Of a stretch of DNA of 64,000 nt, positions 1 to 8,744 are shown one piece after another; position 1 is the first letter of the stretch; each line of letters begins with the position of its first letter. The notes beneath the pieces were generated by a model, which was not told the origin of the DNA, made no database searches, and saw only the letters and a program-made list of their open reading frames with translations. Origin of the DNA: Mesoaciditoga sp. (GTDB taxonomy: Bacteria > Thermotogota > Thermotogae > Mesoaciditogales > Mesoaciditogaceae). Where the stretch lies: contig WGFY01000071.1 in the NCBI GenBank assembly GCA_015491995.1, positions 1-64,000 of the forward strand, in the 5' to 3' direction. The position numbers and the translations under genes were made by a program.

Positions 1-92
1 CTCTGTATTATAATTCAATTGGACATGATTTTGTTCCTCATCTGTATTTTGTAAACTGTTGTGGTTGAAATAAAATGTTTCAAATTCTTTAA

Positions 93-122
93 TTGACTTG
101 ATAACCTCTCTCGGAGTATACT
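93..122 (+). promoter_or_regulatory. Sigma-70-type promoter for the ffh operon
   Basis: TTGACT at 93-98, an 18-bp spacer and TATACT at 117-122 give five of six consensus bases in each element. Transcription would start near 130, leaving a leader of under 20 nt before ffh. A second TATAAT at 9-14 lacks a convincing -35 inside the window. Confidence 0.65.
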
Positions 123-147
123 ACTACACGCAGCCGGAGGTGAAAAA

Positions 148-1470
148 ATGTTCGAAAACCTTCAAGAAAAGTTGTCTCAAGCGTTTAAATTGTTGAAAGG
201 CAAAGGCAAAATATCAGAAAGCAATGTTAGAGAAGCGCTGAAACAAGTTAAAATTTCCCTTCTCTCGGCAGATGTCAACTACAAAGTGGTTAAAGAGCTT
301 ATGGAAAGGGTTACATCTAAAGCACTTGGTGAGAAAGTCATCAAGAGCATCACTCCTGATCAGCAGTTCATTAAAATTGTGAACGATGAGCTTGTTGAGC
401 TGTTAGGTGGAAAAGAATCAAATCTCGATCTTAAGTCTCGTCCTTCGGTGATACTGATGGTAGGACTTCAAGGAAGTGGAAAAACCACCACGGCAGCAAA
501 GATAGCCCTTTGGCTGAGAAGAAAAAAAGGAAGAAACACGCTTCTTGTGGCTGATGATGTACACCGACCTGCTGCCATTGAGCAGTTAGAAACGCTTGGA
601 AGAAGCATAGACATTCCTGTTTTTGCTGGTTATAGAAAAGACCCATACAAGATCGCAAAAGAAGGATTGAATTTTGCCATTGCAAAAGGAAATGATACCA
701 TCATCTTGGATACAGCTGGTCGATTGCAAATTGATGAGGATATGATGGAAGAAGTAGAAGAAATTTCTCGAATTACCAAACCAGATGAAGTGCTCATGGT
801 TCTCGACTCGATGGCCGGTCAAGATGTTGTCAACGCTGCAGCCGAATTCGATAGACGCTTGGGTATAACCGGTTTTGTGGTGACGAAACTTGATGGAGAC
901 TCACGAGGTGGAGTTGCACTATCGACCAAGTACGTTACTGGTAAAGCTATAAAATTTGTAGGTACTGGCGAGAAATTAGAACAGATAGATGTGTTCTACC
1001 CTGATCGAATGGCCTCAAGAATACTTGGGATGGGCGATGTCGTGTCTCTTGTAGAACGTGTTCAGGAGAATTTTGATAACGAAAAAATGAAGGAAATGGA
1101 AAAGAGACTCAGAAAAGCACAATTTACGTTCGATGATTTTCGTGAGCAGCTAAGGCAAGTAAAAAAAATGGGGTCTCTCTCTTCGATGCTCGAAATGATG
1201 CCTGGTGCGGCAAAATTGAAAGATGTTAAAGTGGACGAGGATCAGTTAACACATGTTGAAGCGATTATAAATTCTATGACCAAGAAAGAGCGTATGAATT
1301 CTGGGATGATAAATTTTTCCAGGAAGAAGCGAATTGCCGCTGGAAGCGGAAGACCGCTCTCGGAGATAAACAAGTTGATGAAGAGTTACGATGAAATGAA
1401 AAAAATGATGAAAAAGTTTGGAAAATTGGAAAAAAAAGGGAAACTGGGTAAATTTCCATTTCGGTTTTAA
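148..1470 (+). CDS. ffh: Signal recognition particle protein Ffh
   Basis: SRP54-type GTPase that binds signal peptides together with SRP RNA and delivers ribosomes to FtsY at the membrane. The N-terminal helical bundle covers about residues 1-85. The NG domain shows the P-loop [10 protein letters not shown] (about 106-115), DTAGR (188-192) and [10 protein letters not shown] (246-255). The methionine-rich M domain runs from about 300 to the end, with several MM pairs and a basic C-terminus. At 440 aa it has the usual length. ATG at 148 follows GGAGGTG at 136-142. It is first in a long + strand run and rpsP starts 28 bp after its stop. Confidence 0.98.
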   Translation: MFENLQEKLSQAFKLLKGKGKISESNVREALKQVKISLLSADVNYKVVKELMERVTSKALGEKVIKSITPDQQFIKIVNDELVELLGGKESNLDLKSRPSVILMVGLQGSGKTTTAAKIALWLRRKKGRNTLLVADDVHRPAAIEQLETLGRSIDIPVFAGYRKDPYKIAKEGLNFAIAKGNDTIILDTAGRLQIDEDMMEEVEEISRITKPDEVLMVLDSMAGQDVVNAAAEFDRRLGITGFVVTKLDGDSRGGVALSTKYVTGKAIKFVGTGEKLEQIDVFYPDRMASRILGMGDVVSLVERVQENFDNEKMKEMEKRLRKAQFTFDDFREQLRQVKKMGSLSSMLEMMPGAAKLKDVKVDEDQLTHVEAIINSMTKKERMNSGMINFSRKKRIAAGSGRPLSEINKLMKSYDEMKKMMKKFGKLEKKGKLGKFPFRF

Positions 1471-1498
1471 ACAATTCATGGAGGTGTTATGGAAGATC

Positions 1499-1777
1499 AT
1501 GGTAAAGATAAGACTTACAAGAATGGGGAAGCGTGGTCAGCCCTTTTATAGGGTTATAGTGGTTGATTCAAGGAAAAACAGAGATGGGGCCTACATCGAG
1601 TCGTTGGGATACTACAACCCGATGAGAAAGCCTTACGAGTTGAATATCAACAACGAAAGAGCGCTTTTTTGGCTTGAAAAAGGAGCTCAGCCAACAGACA
1701 CAGTCAGATCTCTTCTATCGAAGAACGGTGTGATGAAGAAATTACATGAGGAGAAATACGCGAAAACAGGGGAGTGA
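1499..1777 (+). CDS. rpsP: Ribosomal protein S16
   Basis: Small-subunit protein needed for 30S assembly. ATG at 1499 gives [18 protein letters not shown], the family-typical N-terminus, and a product of 92 aa. Longer in-frame openings run back into ffh but have no family match. GGAGGTG at 1480-1486 is the only nearby Shine-Dalgarno, 12 nt upstream, so an in-frame GTG at 1484 cannot be fully excluded. The stop overlaps the GTG start of the next gene, which suggests translational coupling. Confidence 0.97.
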   Translation: MVKIRLTRMGKRGQPFYRVIVVDSRKNRDGAYIESLGYYNPMRKPYELNINNERALFWLEKGAQPTDTVRSLLSKNGVMKKLHEEKYAKTGE

Positions 1778-2016
1778 AAATTTTGGAGCTTATCGATCCT
1801 TTGGAATTTTTGGTTAAATCCGCATGTAAAGAGCCGGATCTGGTAAAGATAAACGAAAAGTTTGAAGGCCAAAAGGTGATCTACGAAATATTTGCCTCAG
1901 ATGACGATATCGGTCAGATCATTGGGAAAACTGGAAGGACTATAAAATCCATAGATCTAATTTTAAGGTCTTTGAAAAAAGGGAACGGTGAATTTGAGTT
2001 GAAGGTGATAAGGTAA
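1774..2016 (+). CDS. khpA: KH-domain RNA-binding protein KhpA (YlqC family)
   Basis: An 80-aa single KH domain with the RNA-binding GXXG loop as GKTG (residues 51-54), flanked by [12 protein letters not shown]. KhpA proteins bind RNA broadly, often with KhpB, and affect cell division and ribosome function in Gram-positive relatives. The place between rpsP and rimM is conserved in many bacteria. GTG start at 1774 overlaps the rpsP stop. No KhpB/Jag partner lies in this window. Confidence 0.93.
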   Translation: MKILELIDPLEFLVKSACKEPDLVKINEKFEGQKVIYEIFASDDDIGQIIGKTGRTIKSIDLILRSLKKGNGEFELKVIR

Positions 2017-2017
2017 G

Positions 2018-2524
2018 ATGAAAAAGAACCTTATCGAGGTTGGGAAGATATTCACCACATTTGGATTGGATGGGGAAGTCAAAGTTTATCCGTACACGGA
2101 TAAAGAAACTTTTGAAGCATTTGAAGGTAGGGACATCTGGATATATGATGAGGAATTTAGTATATCGGCAAAGGTGGAAAGTTTAAAGCGTTCTGGCAAA
2201 AGTTATGTGGTGAAATTGAACGATTTTGACGCACTTAACAAGTCTAAAAGGATCGTTGGCAAGTTTTTGTGTGTTGAAGAAGAAAAACTCCCAACTGTTA
2301 AAGAGAACGAATATTACTTCTATCAAATAATAGGTGTCGAAGTTTATGACGAGAATGATGAATTTCTTGGAAAGATTAGGGATGTCATTCAAACAGGGGC
2401 AAACGATGTTTTTGTAGTTGAAGATGGAGAAAAAGAGATGTTGATTCCTTCGGTGAAAGATCATGTTTTGAGTTTGGATATAGAGAATTCTAAAATGATC
2501 GTGAAAAAAATGGTGTGGTATTAG
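2018..2524 (+). CDS. rimM: Ribosome maturation factor RimM
   Basis: A 168-aa protein with the RimM layout. The N-terminal beta-barrel opens with IEVGKIFTTFGLDGEVKVYP. The C-terminal PRC-barrel carries YYFYQIIGVEVYDENDEFLG and ends with a LIPSVKDHVLSLDIE stretch. It binds S19 in the 30S head and aids 16S maturation. It starts one base after khpA and is followed directly by trmD, the common rpsP-rimM-trmD-rplS arrangement. Confidence 0.96.
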   Translation: MKKNLIEVGKIFTTFGLDGEVKVYPYTDKETFEAFEGRDIWIYDEEFSISAKVESLKRSGKSYVVKLNDFDALNKSKRIVGKFLCVEEEKLPTVKENEYYFYQIIGVEVYDENDEFLGKIRDVIQTGANDVFVVEDGEKEMLIPSVKDHVLSLDIENSKMIVKKMVWY

Positions 2525-3265
2525 TTGCGAATTGAAGTTGTCACCACGCTGCCTGAATTTTTTGAGCCTTTTACCAAACTCGGAGTGATTGGAAGAGCAA
2601 TTCAAAGGAATAAGTTGGTTTTCGACATTTTAAATCTCAGAAATTACACACATGATGTTCACAGAACCACCGATGACTACGCGTATGGCACGGGAATTGG
2701 CATGGTGATGAAAGTTGAACCCATCTTTGAAATGTTTGACGATTACCTTTTGAAGCATTCTCGTCCTTGGCTGGTCTATCCATCAGCTGAAGGTGAGCTT
2801 TTTGATCAAAAAAAAGCCTTGGAGTTATCCAAACGTGAAGATGTTATGTTCCTTTGTGGAAGGTACGAAGGTGTAGATGAAAGGGTAATGGCTCTGGTGG
2901 ATGAAGAGCTTTCCGTTGGAGACTTCGTCGTCAGTGGGGCGGAGTTGATCACCATGCTTTTTGTAGATGCGATTGCAAGAATGATTCCAGGTGTTGTTGG
3001 AAAATCGGAATCGGTCATTCAAGATTCATTTTACAGCGATCTTTTAGATTACGCTCACTATACCAGACCAAAACAATACAGAGGTATGTCAGTTCCAGAA
3101 ATTTTGATGAGTGGAAATCACGCCAAGATAGGGAGGTATCTGCTCAAAGATGCTTTGAAACGGACCATGGAAAAAAGACCTGATCTTTTTCTCAAGCACG
3201 AACTCAGTCTGGAAGAAAAAGCGGCGTTGCTTGAGCTGTTCAAGGAGATGCAAAAAATATGCTGA
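2525..3265 (+). CDS. trmD: tRNA (guanine-N1)-methyltransferase TrmD
   Basis: SPOUT enzyme that makes m1G37 in tRNAs with G36 and so prevents +1 frameshifting. Visible signatures are DYAYGTGIGM near residue 55, the knot and SAM-binding loop CGRYEGVDERV (about 111-121) and SVGDFVVSGAE (about 130-140). Length 246 aa is typical. It begins with TTG immediately after the rimM stop with no spacer, so translation is probably coupled. The next gene overlaps its end by 7 bp. Confidence 0.97.
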   Translation: MRIEVVTTLPEFFEPFTKLGVIGRAIQRNKLVFDILNLRNYTHDVHRTTDDYAYGTGIGMVMKVEPIFEMFDDYLLKHSRPWLVYPSAEGELFDQKKALELSKREDVMFLCGRYEGVDERVMALVDEELSVGDFVVSGAELITMLFVDAIARMIPGVVGKSESVIQDSFYSDLLDYAHYTRPKQYRGMSVPEILMSGNHAKIGRYLLKDALKRTMEKRPDLFLKHELSLEEKAALLELFKEMQKIC

Positions 3266-3840
3266 ACAACGTGTATGTTGCCGTACTGCACTATCCAATG
3301 CTTGGCAAAGATGGAAAAGTGGTTACCACAGCAGTTGCCAACATGGATGTTCATGATATAGCACGTACCTGTAGGACTTACAACGTTAAAAGATATTATA
3401 TCGTCAACAATTTGCCGATGCAAAGGCAGATAGTCTTGCGTGTCCTCAACTATTGGGAAAATGGATTTGGTAGAGAATACAATCCGTCTCGGGCAGAAGC
3501 TCTCAAAACGGTGAAACTTATTTCTTATTACGAAGATCTTACTGAAGAGATAAGGCGAGAAAATGTCGCTTCACCGATAACGATTTTCACATCAGCTAAG
3601 CCGAGGGATGACACCATATCGTATGAAAAAATGAAAGAAATAGTTTTGAACGATGAAAAACCGATCCTCTTTCTTTTTGGCACAGGTCAAGGCATGCCGT
3701 TGGAGATTTCAAAAACATGTGATTTTTCACTTGCTCCAATAAGGGGAAGAGGCGATTTTAACCATTTATCTGTTAGATCGGCAGTTTCTATTACTCTTGA
3801 CAGAATTATAGGAGAAAACGTTTATCAAGGAGGGAAATAA
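3259..3840 (+). CDS. SPOUT-type RNA methyltransferase of the trmD operon (TM1570 family)
   Basis: A 193-aa protein resembling the RNA_Me_trans family known from Thermotoga maritima TM1570 and other deep-branching bacteria. Knot-like features are PILFLFGTGQGMP (about 133-145), IRGRGDFNHLSVRSAVSI and a hydrophobic N-terminal strand (VYVAVLHYPMLG). The location between trmD and rplS is a Thermotogota hallmark. The family is predicted to be SAM-dependent and its RNA target is not known to me. ATG at 3259 overlaps the end of trmD. Confidence 0.85.
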   Translation: MLNNVYVAVLHYPMLGKDGKVVTTAVANMDVHDIARTCRTYNVKRYYIVNNLPMQRQIVLRVLNYWENGFGREYNPSRAEALKTVKLISYYEDLTEEIRRENVASPITIFTSAKPRDDTISYEKMKEIVLNDEKPILFLFGTGQGMPLEISKTCDFSLAPIRGRGDFNHLSVRSAVSITLDRIIGENVYQGGK

Positions 3841-3841
3841 A

Positions 3842-4198
3842 ATGGATCAACTCATCAGGGCCATTGAAATGCCTTATAAAAAAGAATGGCCCAAATTAGC
3901 CATAGGCGATCATGTTAAAGTCATCACCGCAGTTGTTGAAGGCGGGAAAGAAAGAGAGCAGTTGTTTGAAGGTTGGGTTATCGCCATGTCCGGCTCAGAA
4001 GGTGGTAGGACTTTCACCGTAAGGAAAATTTCTCACAACGCTATCGGAGTTGAAAAAATATTCCCATTCAGTTGTCCTACGGTGAAAAGTATAAAGGTTG
4101 TCGCTCACGGTAAGGTCAGAAAAGCAAAACTCTACTATATCAGGGCTTTAAAAGGTAAGAAAGCCAGGATAAAGGAAAAACGTGAAATCAAAAAATAA
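3842..4198 (+). CDS. rplS: Ribosomal protein L19
   Basis: 50S protein at the 30S-50S interface. The 118-aa sequence carries the L19 core: IGDHVKVITAVVEGGKER, FEGWVIAMSG, TFTVRKIS and GVEKIFPFSCPTVKSIKV, with a basic tail ending in KARIKEKREIKK. It starts 1 bp after the preceding stop, behind AAGGAGGG. Its last 17 bp overlap the lepB reading frame, the tightest junction in this operon. Confidence 0.97.
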   Translation: MDQLIRAIEMPYKKEWPKLAIGDHVKVITAVVEGGKEREQLFEGWVIAMSGSEGGRTFTVRKISHNAIGVEKIFPFSCPTVKSIKVVAHGKVRKAKLYYIRALKGKKARIKEKREIKK

Positions 4199-5024
4199 AG
4201 AAGAGAAAGCAATATATCGAAAAGCAAAGCACGAAGCATGGGAATGGGGGAAAGCCTTCGTGGTTGCTTTCATAATCGCCGTGGCGATAAAACTGTTTGT
4301 ATTGGACACGATGGTTGTACCGACCGGTTCCATGCTTCCAACGATTCAAATTAACGATAGACTTTTTGTTGATAAAGTGACGTGGCAATATCAATGGCCT
4401 AAAGTGGGAGAGATCGTGGTTTTCTGGACGCCATTTGTTGATAAATCATCATTGAAGATGTTGGGACCATTTGATAAGTTCATGGATGCGCTCAGCCCTT
4501 CCAAATTTAGCGGACATGTTAAGTACGTAAAGAGACTTGTCGGAATAGGTGGAGATACTTTGAAATTGGTTCCGGCAGCTGGTCATCCGTATCTTTACCA
4601 TTTGGAAGTTAACGGTGAGATACCGTATGCTCTTAAAAATAGATTGTATTCAAAACAGGGGATATTTGCCGATCCTAACTTTTACAAAAAGTTGGCTCAT
4701 CCTGAAAAATATCGCTATGATCCTAATTACAACATGCTCATTTATTTCAATCGAGATACGGATTATACCAATTATTTTGATAAAGCCTCTCCTAAATGGG
4801 GAAAGTACGTGAGCTCTGATGCTTCGGGTAACGTTGTAATTCATGTTCCAAAAGGGTATTTTTTTGTGATGGGTGATAACACTACGGATTCTTTCGATAG
4901 TAGGTATTGGGGTTTTGTAGTTGATGAAAACATGGTTGGTGCACCGTTTTTGAGAATATGGCCTTTAAATCGTTTTGGACCTGTGAAATTGAATTACATT
5001 CAACAGGCTTTGAAATCGAAATAA
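4182..5024 (+). CDS. lepB: Signal peptidase I
   Basis: Membrane serine protease that removes signal peptides from exported proteins. One N-terminal membrane segment (about residues 25-41) precedes the catalytic Ser50 in MVVPTGSMLPT. The general base is Lys117 in YVKRLVGIGGD and a late conserved box is MGDNTTDSFDSRYWG (about 230-244). A roughly 90-residue region rich in Tyr, Asn and Pro lies between the Lys box and the GDN box, making the protein longer than minimal family members (280 aa). GTG start at 4182 lies inside rplS. Confidence 0.95.
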   Translation: MKSKNKEEKAIYRKAKHEAWEWGKAFVVAFIIAVAIKLFVLDTMVVPTGSMLPTIQINDRLFVDKVTWQYQWPKVGEIVVFWTPFVDKSSLKMLGPFDKFMDALSPSKFSGHVKYVKRLVGIGGDTLKLVPAAGHPYLYHLEVNGEIPYALKNRLYSKQGIFADPNFYKKLAHPEKYRYDPNYNMLIYFNRDTDYTNYFDKASPKWGKYVSSDASGNVVIHVPKGYFFVMGDNTTDSFDSRYWGFVVDENMVGAPFLRIWPLNRFGPVKLNYIQQALKSK

Positions 5025-5150
5025 GAAAATGGTATTTAGCGAGAATTGATTGAAAAACAATTGTCAAGATCGCGTTGACATTCATGAAAGTTGAATGAGC
5101 ATTAAGAGCATATACGCTGCAAAAGCGTTGAATTATGCGTTGGGAGAAAA

Positions 5151-5960
5151 TTGATAATGGAAGTTTGGTATCCTTCACACGTCGAAAGAGCAAAAAAGGC
5201 CATAAAGTCTTTAGTCAAAGCCGTTAGTGGTATAGTTGAGGTCGTTGATGCGAGAGCACCGATGGCCACTCGTCCGATGGATATTGAACCGTACTTTAAC
5301 AGAAAAATCAAGGTGCTTTTTTTAAACAAGACTGACTTGGCAGAACCATACGTAACGGATAAGTGGATAGATTTTTTATCAAAAAAAGGAATAATGGTCA
5401 TGACCGGTTCCTTGAAAAAAATGAAAAATGCGAACAAGATATTTGATCCCTTCAAAAAGAGCTCTGGAGAGGTCAACATCGCAATAGTTGGTATGCCAAA
5501 TGTTGGAAAATCCACGTTGGTAAACATGATAAAACATCGCAGATCCACTTCCATAGGTGATAGACCAGGAATTACGCGGGCAGTTCAATGGATAAGAATT
5601 GGTGATCAACTTAAAATGTTGGACACTCCAGGGGTTACTTATCCCAGAGTTTTCAACGATCTTTTGTATGCAAAACTTGGTTTGTGCAACGTTATAGACG
5701 TTGAAAAAGTCGATTTTGAAGCCCTTGTGTATTATGAATTAAATCTTCTTTACAAAATCAACCCTGATTTGGTTGGAAAGGTAGCAGAAGGTTCATCTGT
5801 GATGGAAATGGTTGAGAGTTATGCGAAAAAACGTGGTTTTTTATTAAAAGGTGGCACCCTTGATATGAATCGTGCCCTTTTTACCATTCATAGAGAAATC
5901 ACACATGGGGAGTTTGGTAGAGTTTCTTATGAAGTGCCAAGCGATTACGATCGTATCTGA
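5151..5960 (+). CDS. rbgA: Ribosome biogenesis GTPase RbgA/YlqF
   Basis: Circularly permuted GTPase that acts late in 50S assembly. The G motifs appear in permuted order: VDARAPMATRP and NKTDL (G4) precede the P-loop GMPNVGKSTLVN (G1), then PGITR (G2) and DTPGV (G3). A C-terminal helical domain follows; 269 aa. TTG at 5151 or ATG at 5157 can start translation after GGGAG at 5142-5146. A 126-bp gap separates it from lepB and holds an isolated TTGACA at 5075 without a good -10. Confidence 0.93.
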   Translation: MIMEVWYPSHVERAKKAIKSLVKAVSGIVEVVDARAPMATRPMDIEPYFNRKIKVLFLNKTDLAEPYVTDKWIDFLSKKGIMVMTGSLKKMKNANKIFDPFKKSSGEVNIAIVGMPNVGKSTLVNMIKHRRSTSIGDRPGITRAVQWIRIGDQLKMLDTPGVTYPRVFNDLLYAKLGLCNVIDVEKVDFEALVYYELNLLYKINPDLVGKVAEGSSVMEMVESYAKKRGFLLKGGTLDMNRALFTIHREITHGEFGRVSYEVPSDYDRI

Positions 5961-5976
5961 CGAGGAGGCGTAAAAA

Positions 5977-6213
5977 ATGGATGTGTTTGAAAAAGTTAGA
6001 AATATCATAGCTGAGAAATTGGGAGTTGAGTCCACAAAAATTACCGAATCTTCTTCTTTTATAGATGATCTTGGTGCAGATTCTCTTGATGTCGTTGACG
6101 TGGTTATGGCCTTTGAAGATGAATTTGGTGTCAAAGTGGATGACGAGGATCTTGAAAAATTTTCAACGGTTGGGGATGTGGTTAAGTATTTAAACGATAA
6201 GATTCAAAAATGA
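5977..6213 (+). CDS. acpP: Acyl carrier protein
   Basis: A 78-aa acidic four-helix protein with the phosphopantetheine site [10 protein letters not shown]; Ser36 is the predicted attachment residue. It carries acyl chains for fatty-acid synthesis. GAGGAGG precedes the ATG by about 8 nt. No other fatty-acid gene is adjacent; it sits alone between rbgA and minC. Confidence 0.97.
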   Translation: MDVFEKVRNIIAEKLGVESTKITESSSFIDDLGADSLDVVDVVMAFEDEFGVKVDDEDLEKFSTVGDVVKYLNDKIQK

Positions 6214-6244
6214 TCGTCATCTTTCAAGATTGAGAGGTGGATAA

Positions 6245-6907
6245 ATGGGCAGTATCGATCTTCGAATGACGAAGAAAGGCGTTGTACTCTTCATTGAAGA
6301 ATACGTGGATTTATCGCAGCTTTTTGCGGACATCACAAACAAATTTTCTCAATTAAACGGTTTTTTCACACCAGGCGATAAGTTATCGATAATGATCAAA
6401 GATCGCGAAAAATACTCCAAAGACATTACAGAGATAGTTTCATTTGTAGAGAAAATGGGATTCAAAGTTGGAGAAATACTCGTTGGTGAAATGAACAAAA
6501 AAACGCCAAACAAGATATCGGTAAAGCAAAAATTAAACGTTGTTGAAAGTGGATCTTCAAAACATTTGAATCCGACAAAGGTTGTAAAGAAAACCATAAG
6601 ATCCGGGCAAGCGATCATACACGATGGTGATGTGGTACTCATTGGAAATTTGAATTCGGGTGGAGAAGTGATCTCAGCGGGAAATGTTTCTGTTTTAGGA
6701 GAAGCACGAGGTGTAATACGTGCCGGAGTCAAAGGTGACGAGGATTCACTCGTCTTTGCAATTTCCATGAATCCAGAACTCGTGCAAATAGCCGGATATG
6801 TGGCCCATGTACCAGAGCAAGTAAAAAACATCATTGCCCACGTTAGAAATGGAAAAATGATCTTTGAAAAATACGATGAAGTGAAATTCAACGTTGGAAG
6901 AGGTTGA
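6245..6907 (+). CDS. minC: Septum-site inhibitor MinC
   Basis: A 220-aa MinC. The divergent N-terminal FtsZ-inhibiting domain covers about 1-100. The C-terminal beta-helix starts near residue 115 with the family signature GDVVLIGNLNSGGEVISAGN and continues with VSVLGEARGVIRAG. MinC blocks FtsZ polymers away from midcell and is normally recruited by MinD. No minD or minE is adjacent; the only MinD-family genes in the window are flhG (14643) and an Mrp ATPase, so its usual partner must lie elsewhere. Confidence 0.94.
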   Translation: MGSIDLRMTKKGVVLFIEEYVDLSQLFADITNKFSQLNGFFTPGDKLSIMIKDREKYSKDITEIVSFVEKMGFKVGEILVGEMNKKTPNKISVKQKLNVVESGSSKHLNPTKVVKKTIRSGQAIIHDGDVVLIGNLNSGGEVISAGNVSVLGEARGVIRAGVKGDEDSLVFAISMNPELVQIAGYVAHVPEQVKNIIAHVRNGKMIFEKYDEVKFNVGRG

Positions 6908-7008
6908 ATTGAGATGATGATCGTTTTTTTACGTTGAATTTTTAACTTCTTGCTTGAAATGAAGGATGAAAATGGAAAAGAAAGCCCTGTTAAGGAGGAG
7001 ATTGAATT

Positions 7009-8019
7009 CTGAAAGTTGCTACCTTTTCAACAGAACCTGCTAGATTACAAGCTATGGATGTCCATATTTTAGATGATAAAAAGGAGTTATCATCTCTTAT
7101 CGATTCCAAGTATCCAGGAAGAGATGTTGTTTACATTGTTGATTCAAAGATAAAGCTTTTTCATGCAGATATCGTCGATGCCATGAATTCTTTTCCGATG
7201 TTCGCTGGGGAAAAAGCAAAGTCCATTGTAGGTGTTATGGACATTCAAAATCAATTGATAAATTTGGAAGAAAAAGATCCTGTAATGGTGGTGTTAGGTG
7301 GAGGAACGATTCTTGACACGTGTGGTTTCGCATTCGCAACGTTTGCAAAAAAAATGAAGACGATCTTCGTTCCAACCACGCTGAGTGCTCAACTTGAAGG
7401 TTTTTTTAAGAGTGAGAATTACATCAATTTTGATAGGATCAAAGATGTCATGAGGGTAAGATTTCAGCCAAATGCCCTCGTAAATGTTGAGCAATTTTCT
7501 AAAACGCAGAACTTCGAGGAGAAGAAAGCTTCATTTGTACATTCTTTAATACTTGGTCTTTCTCATTCAGAGAGGTTTTTCAAAACGATAATCAAGATTT
7601 TAGATTCCAATCTGTTTGGGAACGAGGAGATGATGAGATATGTTCTTTTCGAAAGCCTTAGAATGCGCGCAAATGTAAGAGGATTCGTTGGAGAAGGGAG
7701 TGCACGGGCTTTGATGACTGCTTCTAAATTGGAAATACCATATTTGATAGCTTTACAATACGGCGTACTGATAGAATCTTTTATTTCAAACAAATTTGGT
7801 TTCCTTTCAGAAGAATCTTTGATAAAAGTGTACAACTCTGTTAAAATGTGTGGCAACACACATTTTGATCTTTCGAGCGCCGTTGAAGAACTTTCCTACT
7901 CCGATGAGCCGATAATGGCAAAATTACCTGTTAAGATCGGAACGGTGATGGATTATCGAATATTTCCAGGTTTTTTAACTGAGGTGATATATTCAGCACA
8001 TTCAAAAGGTTATATATAA
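7009..8019 (+). CDS. Degenerate 3-dehydroquinate-synthase-like protein
   Basis: About 336 aa with the dehydroquinate synthase/glycerol dehydrogenase fold. The nucleotide loop VVLGGGTILDTCGFAFATF and VPTTLSAQ align well with AroB. The substrate and metal motifs are gone: the AroB GGKT loop reads FFKSENYIN, the GH..GHA zinc-histidine segment reads GEGSARALMTAS, and the later His motif reads ALQYGVL. A catalytic DHQS role is therefore unlikely. The strong site AAGGAGGAG (6992-7000) points to CTG at 7009 (or ATT at 7006) as start; the first ATG, at 7054, has no ribosome-binding site. Role unknown. Confidence 0.7.
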   Translation: MKVATFSTEPARLQAMDVHILDDKKELSSLIDSKYPGRDVVYIVDSKIKLFHADIVDAMNSFPMFAGEKAKSIVGVMDIQNQLINLEEKDPVMVVLGGGTILDTCGFAFATFAKKMKTIFVPTTLSAQLEGFFKSENYINFDRIKDVMRVRFQPNALVNVEQFSKTQNFEEKKASFVHSLILGLSHSERFFKTIIKILDSNLFGNEEMMRYVLFESLRMRANVRGFVGEGSARALMTASKLEIPYLIALQYGVLIESFISNKFGFLSEESLIKVYNSVKMCGNTHFDLSSAVEELSYSDEPIMAKLPVKIGTVMDYRIFPGFLTEVIYSAHSKGYI

Positions 8020-8038
8020 AAGGAGGGAGAGAGTATAA

Positions 8039-8740
8039 ATGGGTGAAAAAACGGACGTTTATTCTAAAATAAGGATGGTGATCCTGTTATCCATCGTGGC
8101 CATTATCATAGCGATAATTGGATGGATGGCAACCTTGAATGGAAGAGTTACAGGCATAAAAGAAAAGATCAATAGTGAGCAAAATTCTGTTTCATCGCTT
8201 CTCACTTCTGTGGCAAGTCTTACGGAAAAAATTGATACCTTGAAGGCTTCAAGGTTGACCAGTAAAGTCAGTGTGAATCTACCTTCTCTCGTTTCTACCT
8301 ACACTTCCATTCAACCTATGAAATATATCACGCTCTTGAGGAATGCACCTTTGACCATTTCATCAAGCGTGGAACTTACCACCATATCTTCCACTGATAT
8401 CACAAGCTTTAAGTCTATACTTGAAAAAACGAAACTTTATGAAATAATGGAAAGCAACGGAATATACAATATCGCTTACCCCGCGTTATTTGGGGAGACT
8501 TATTCCATTCAACTTCTCTCTTCTCCTTATCCGGATAGGGTTATGAATTTGCTGAAAAATCTGAGGGGTGTCAATCAACCAGCGTTTAAAATAGATTATG
8601 CCAATCAATCTGCTTTATTCCTTGGAGTGTTTTCAACATATTCAAAAGCTAAAAAGTACTTGGCATCCATCGACTCCACATCTTTGGCATCCATTGTAGG
8701 AACGAAACCGTCCGGTTGGTTACTAAGAAGAATTCCTTAA
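8039..8740 (+). CDS. Bitopic membrane protein with coiled coil and SPOR-like C-terminus
   Basis: A 233-aa protein not recognised as a named family. A short basic N-terminus is followed by one strong membrane helix (about 12-30), then a Ser/Thr-rich heptad-like stretch (about 35-75) and a soluble C-terminal half. The last 60 residues (FKIDYANQSALFLGVFSTYSKAKKYLASI) resemble a SPOR peptidoglycan-binding repeat: strand, FSTYSKA turn, helix. That reading is an inference from pattern. AGGAGGGAGAG precedes the ATG. It lies between the DHQS-like gene and comEA, 4 bp from the latter, so envelope function is plausible. Confidence 0.5.
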   Translation: MGEKTDVYSKIRMVILLSIVAIIIAIIGWMATLNGRVTGIKEKINSEQNSVSSLLTSVASLTEKIDTLKASRLTSKVSVNLPSLVSTYTSIQPMKYITLLRNAPLTISSSVELTTISSTDITSFKSILEKTKLYEIMESNGIYNIAYPALFGETYSIQLLSSPYPDRVMNLLKNLRGVNQPAFKIDYANQSALFLGVFSTYSKAKKYLASIDSTSLASIVGTKPSGWLLRRIP

Positions 8741-8744
8741 AATA

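Noticed and set aside
1-20. TATAAT at 9-14 as the main ffh promoter
   Set aside because: No -35 visible within the window and a better promoter lies at 93-122.
5075-5105. TTGACA upstream of rbgA
   Set aside because: Perfect -35 but no -10 with three or more key matches at 16-19 bp; not enough to call a promoter.
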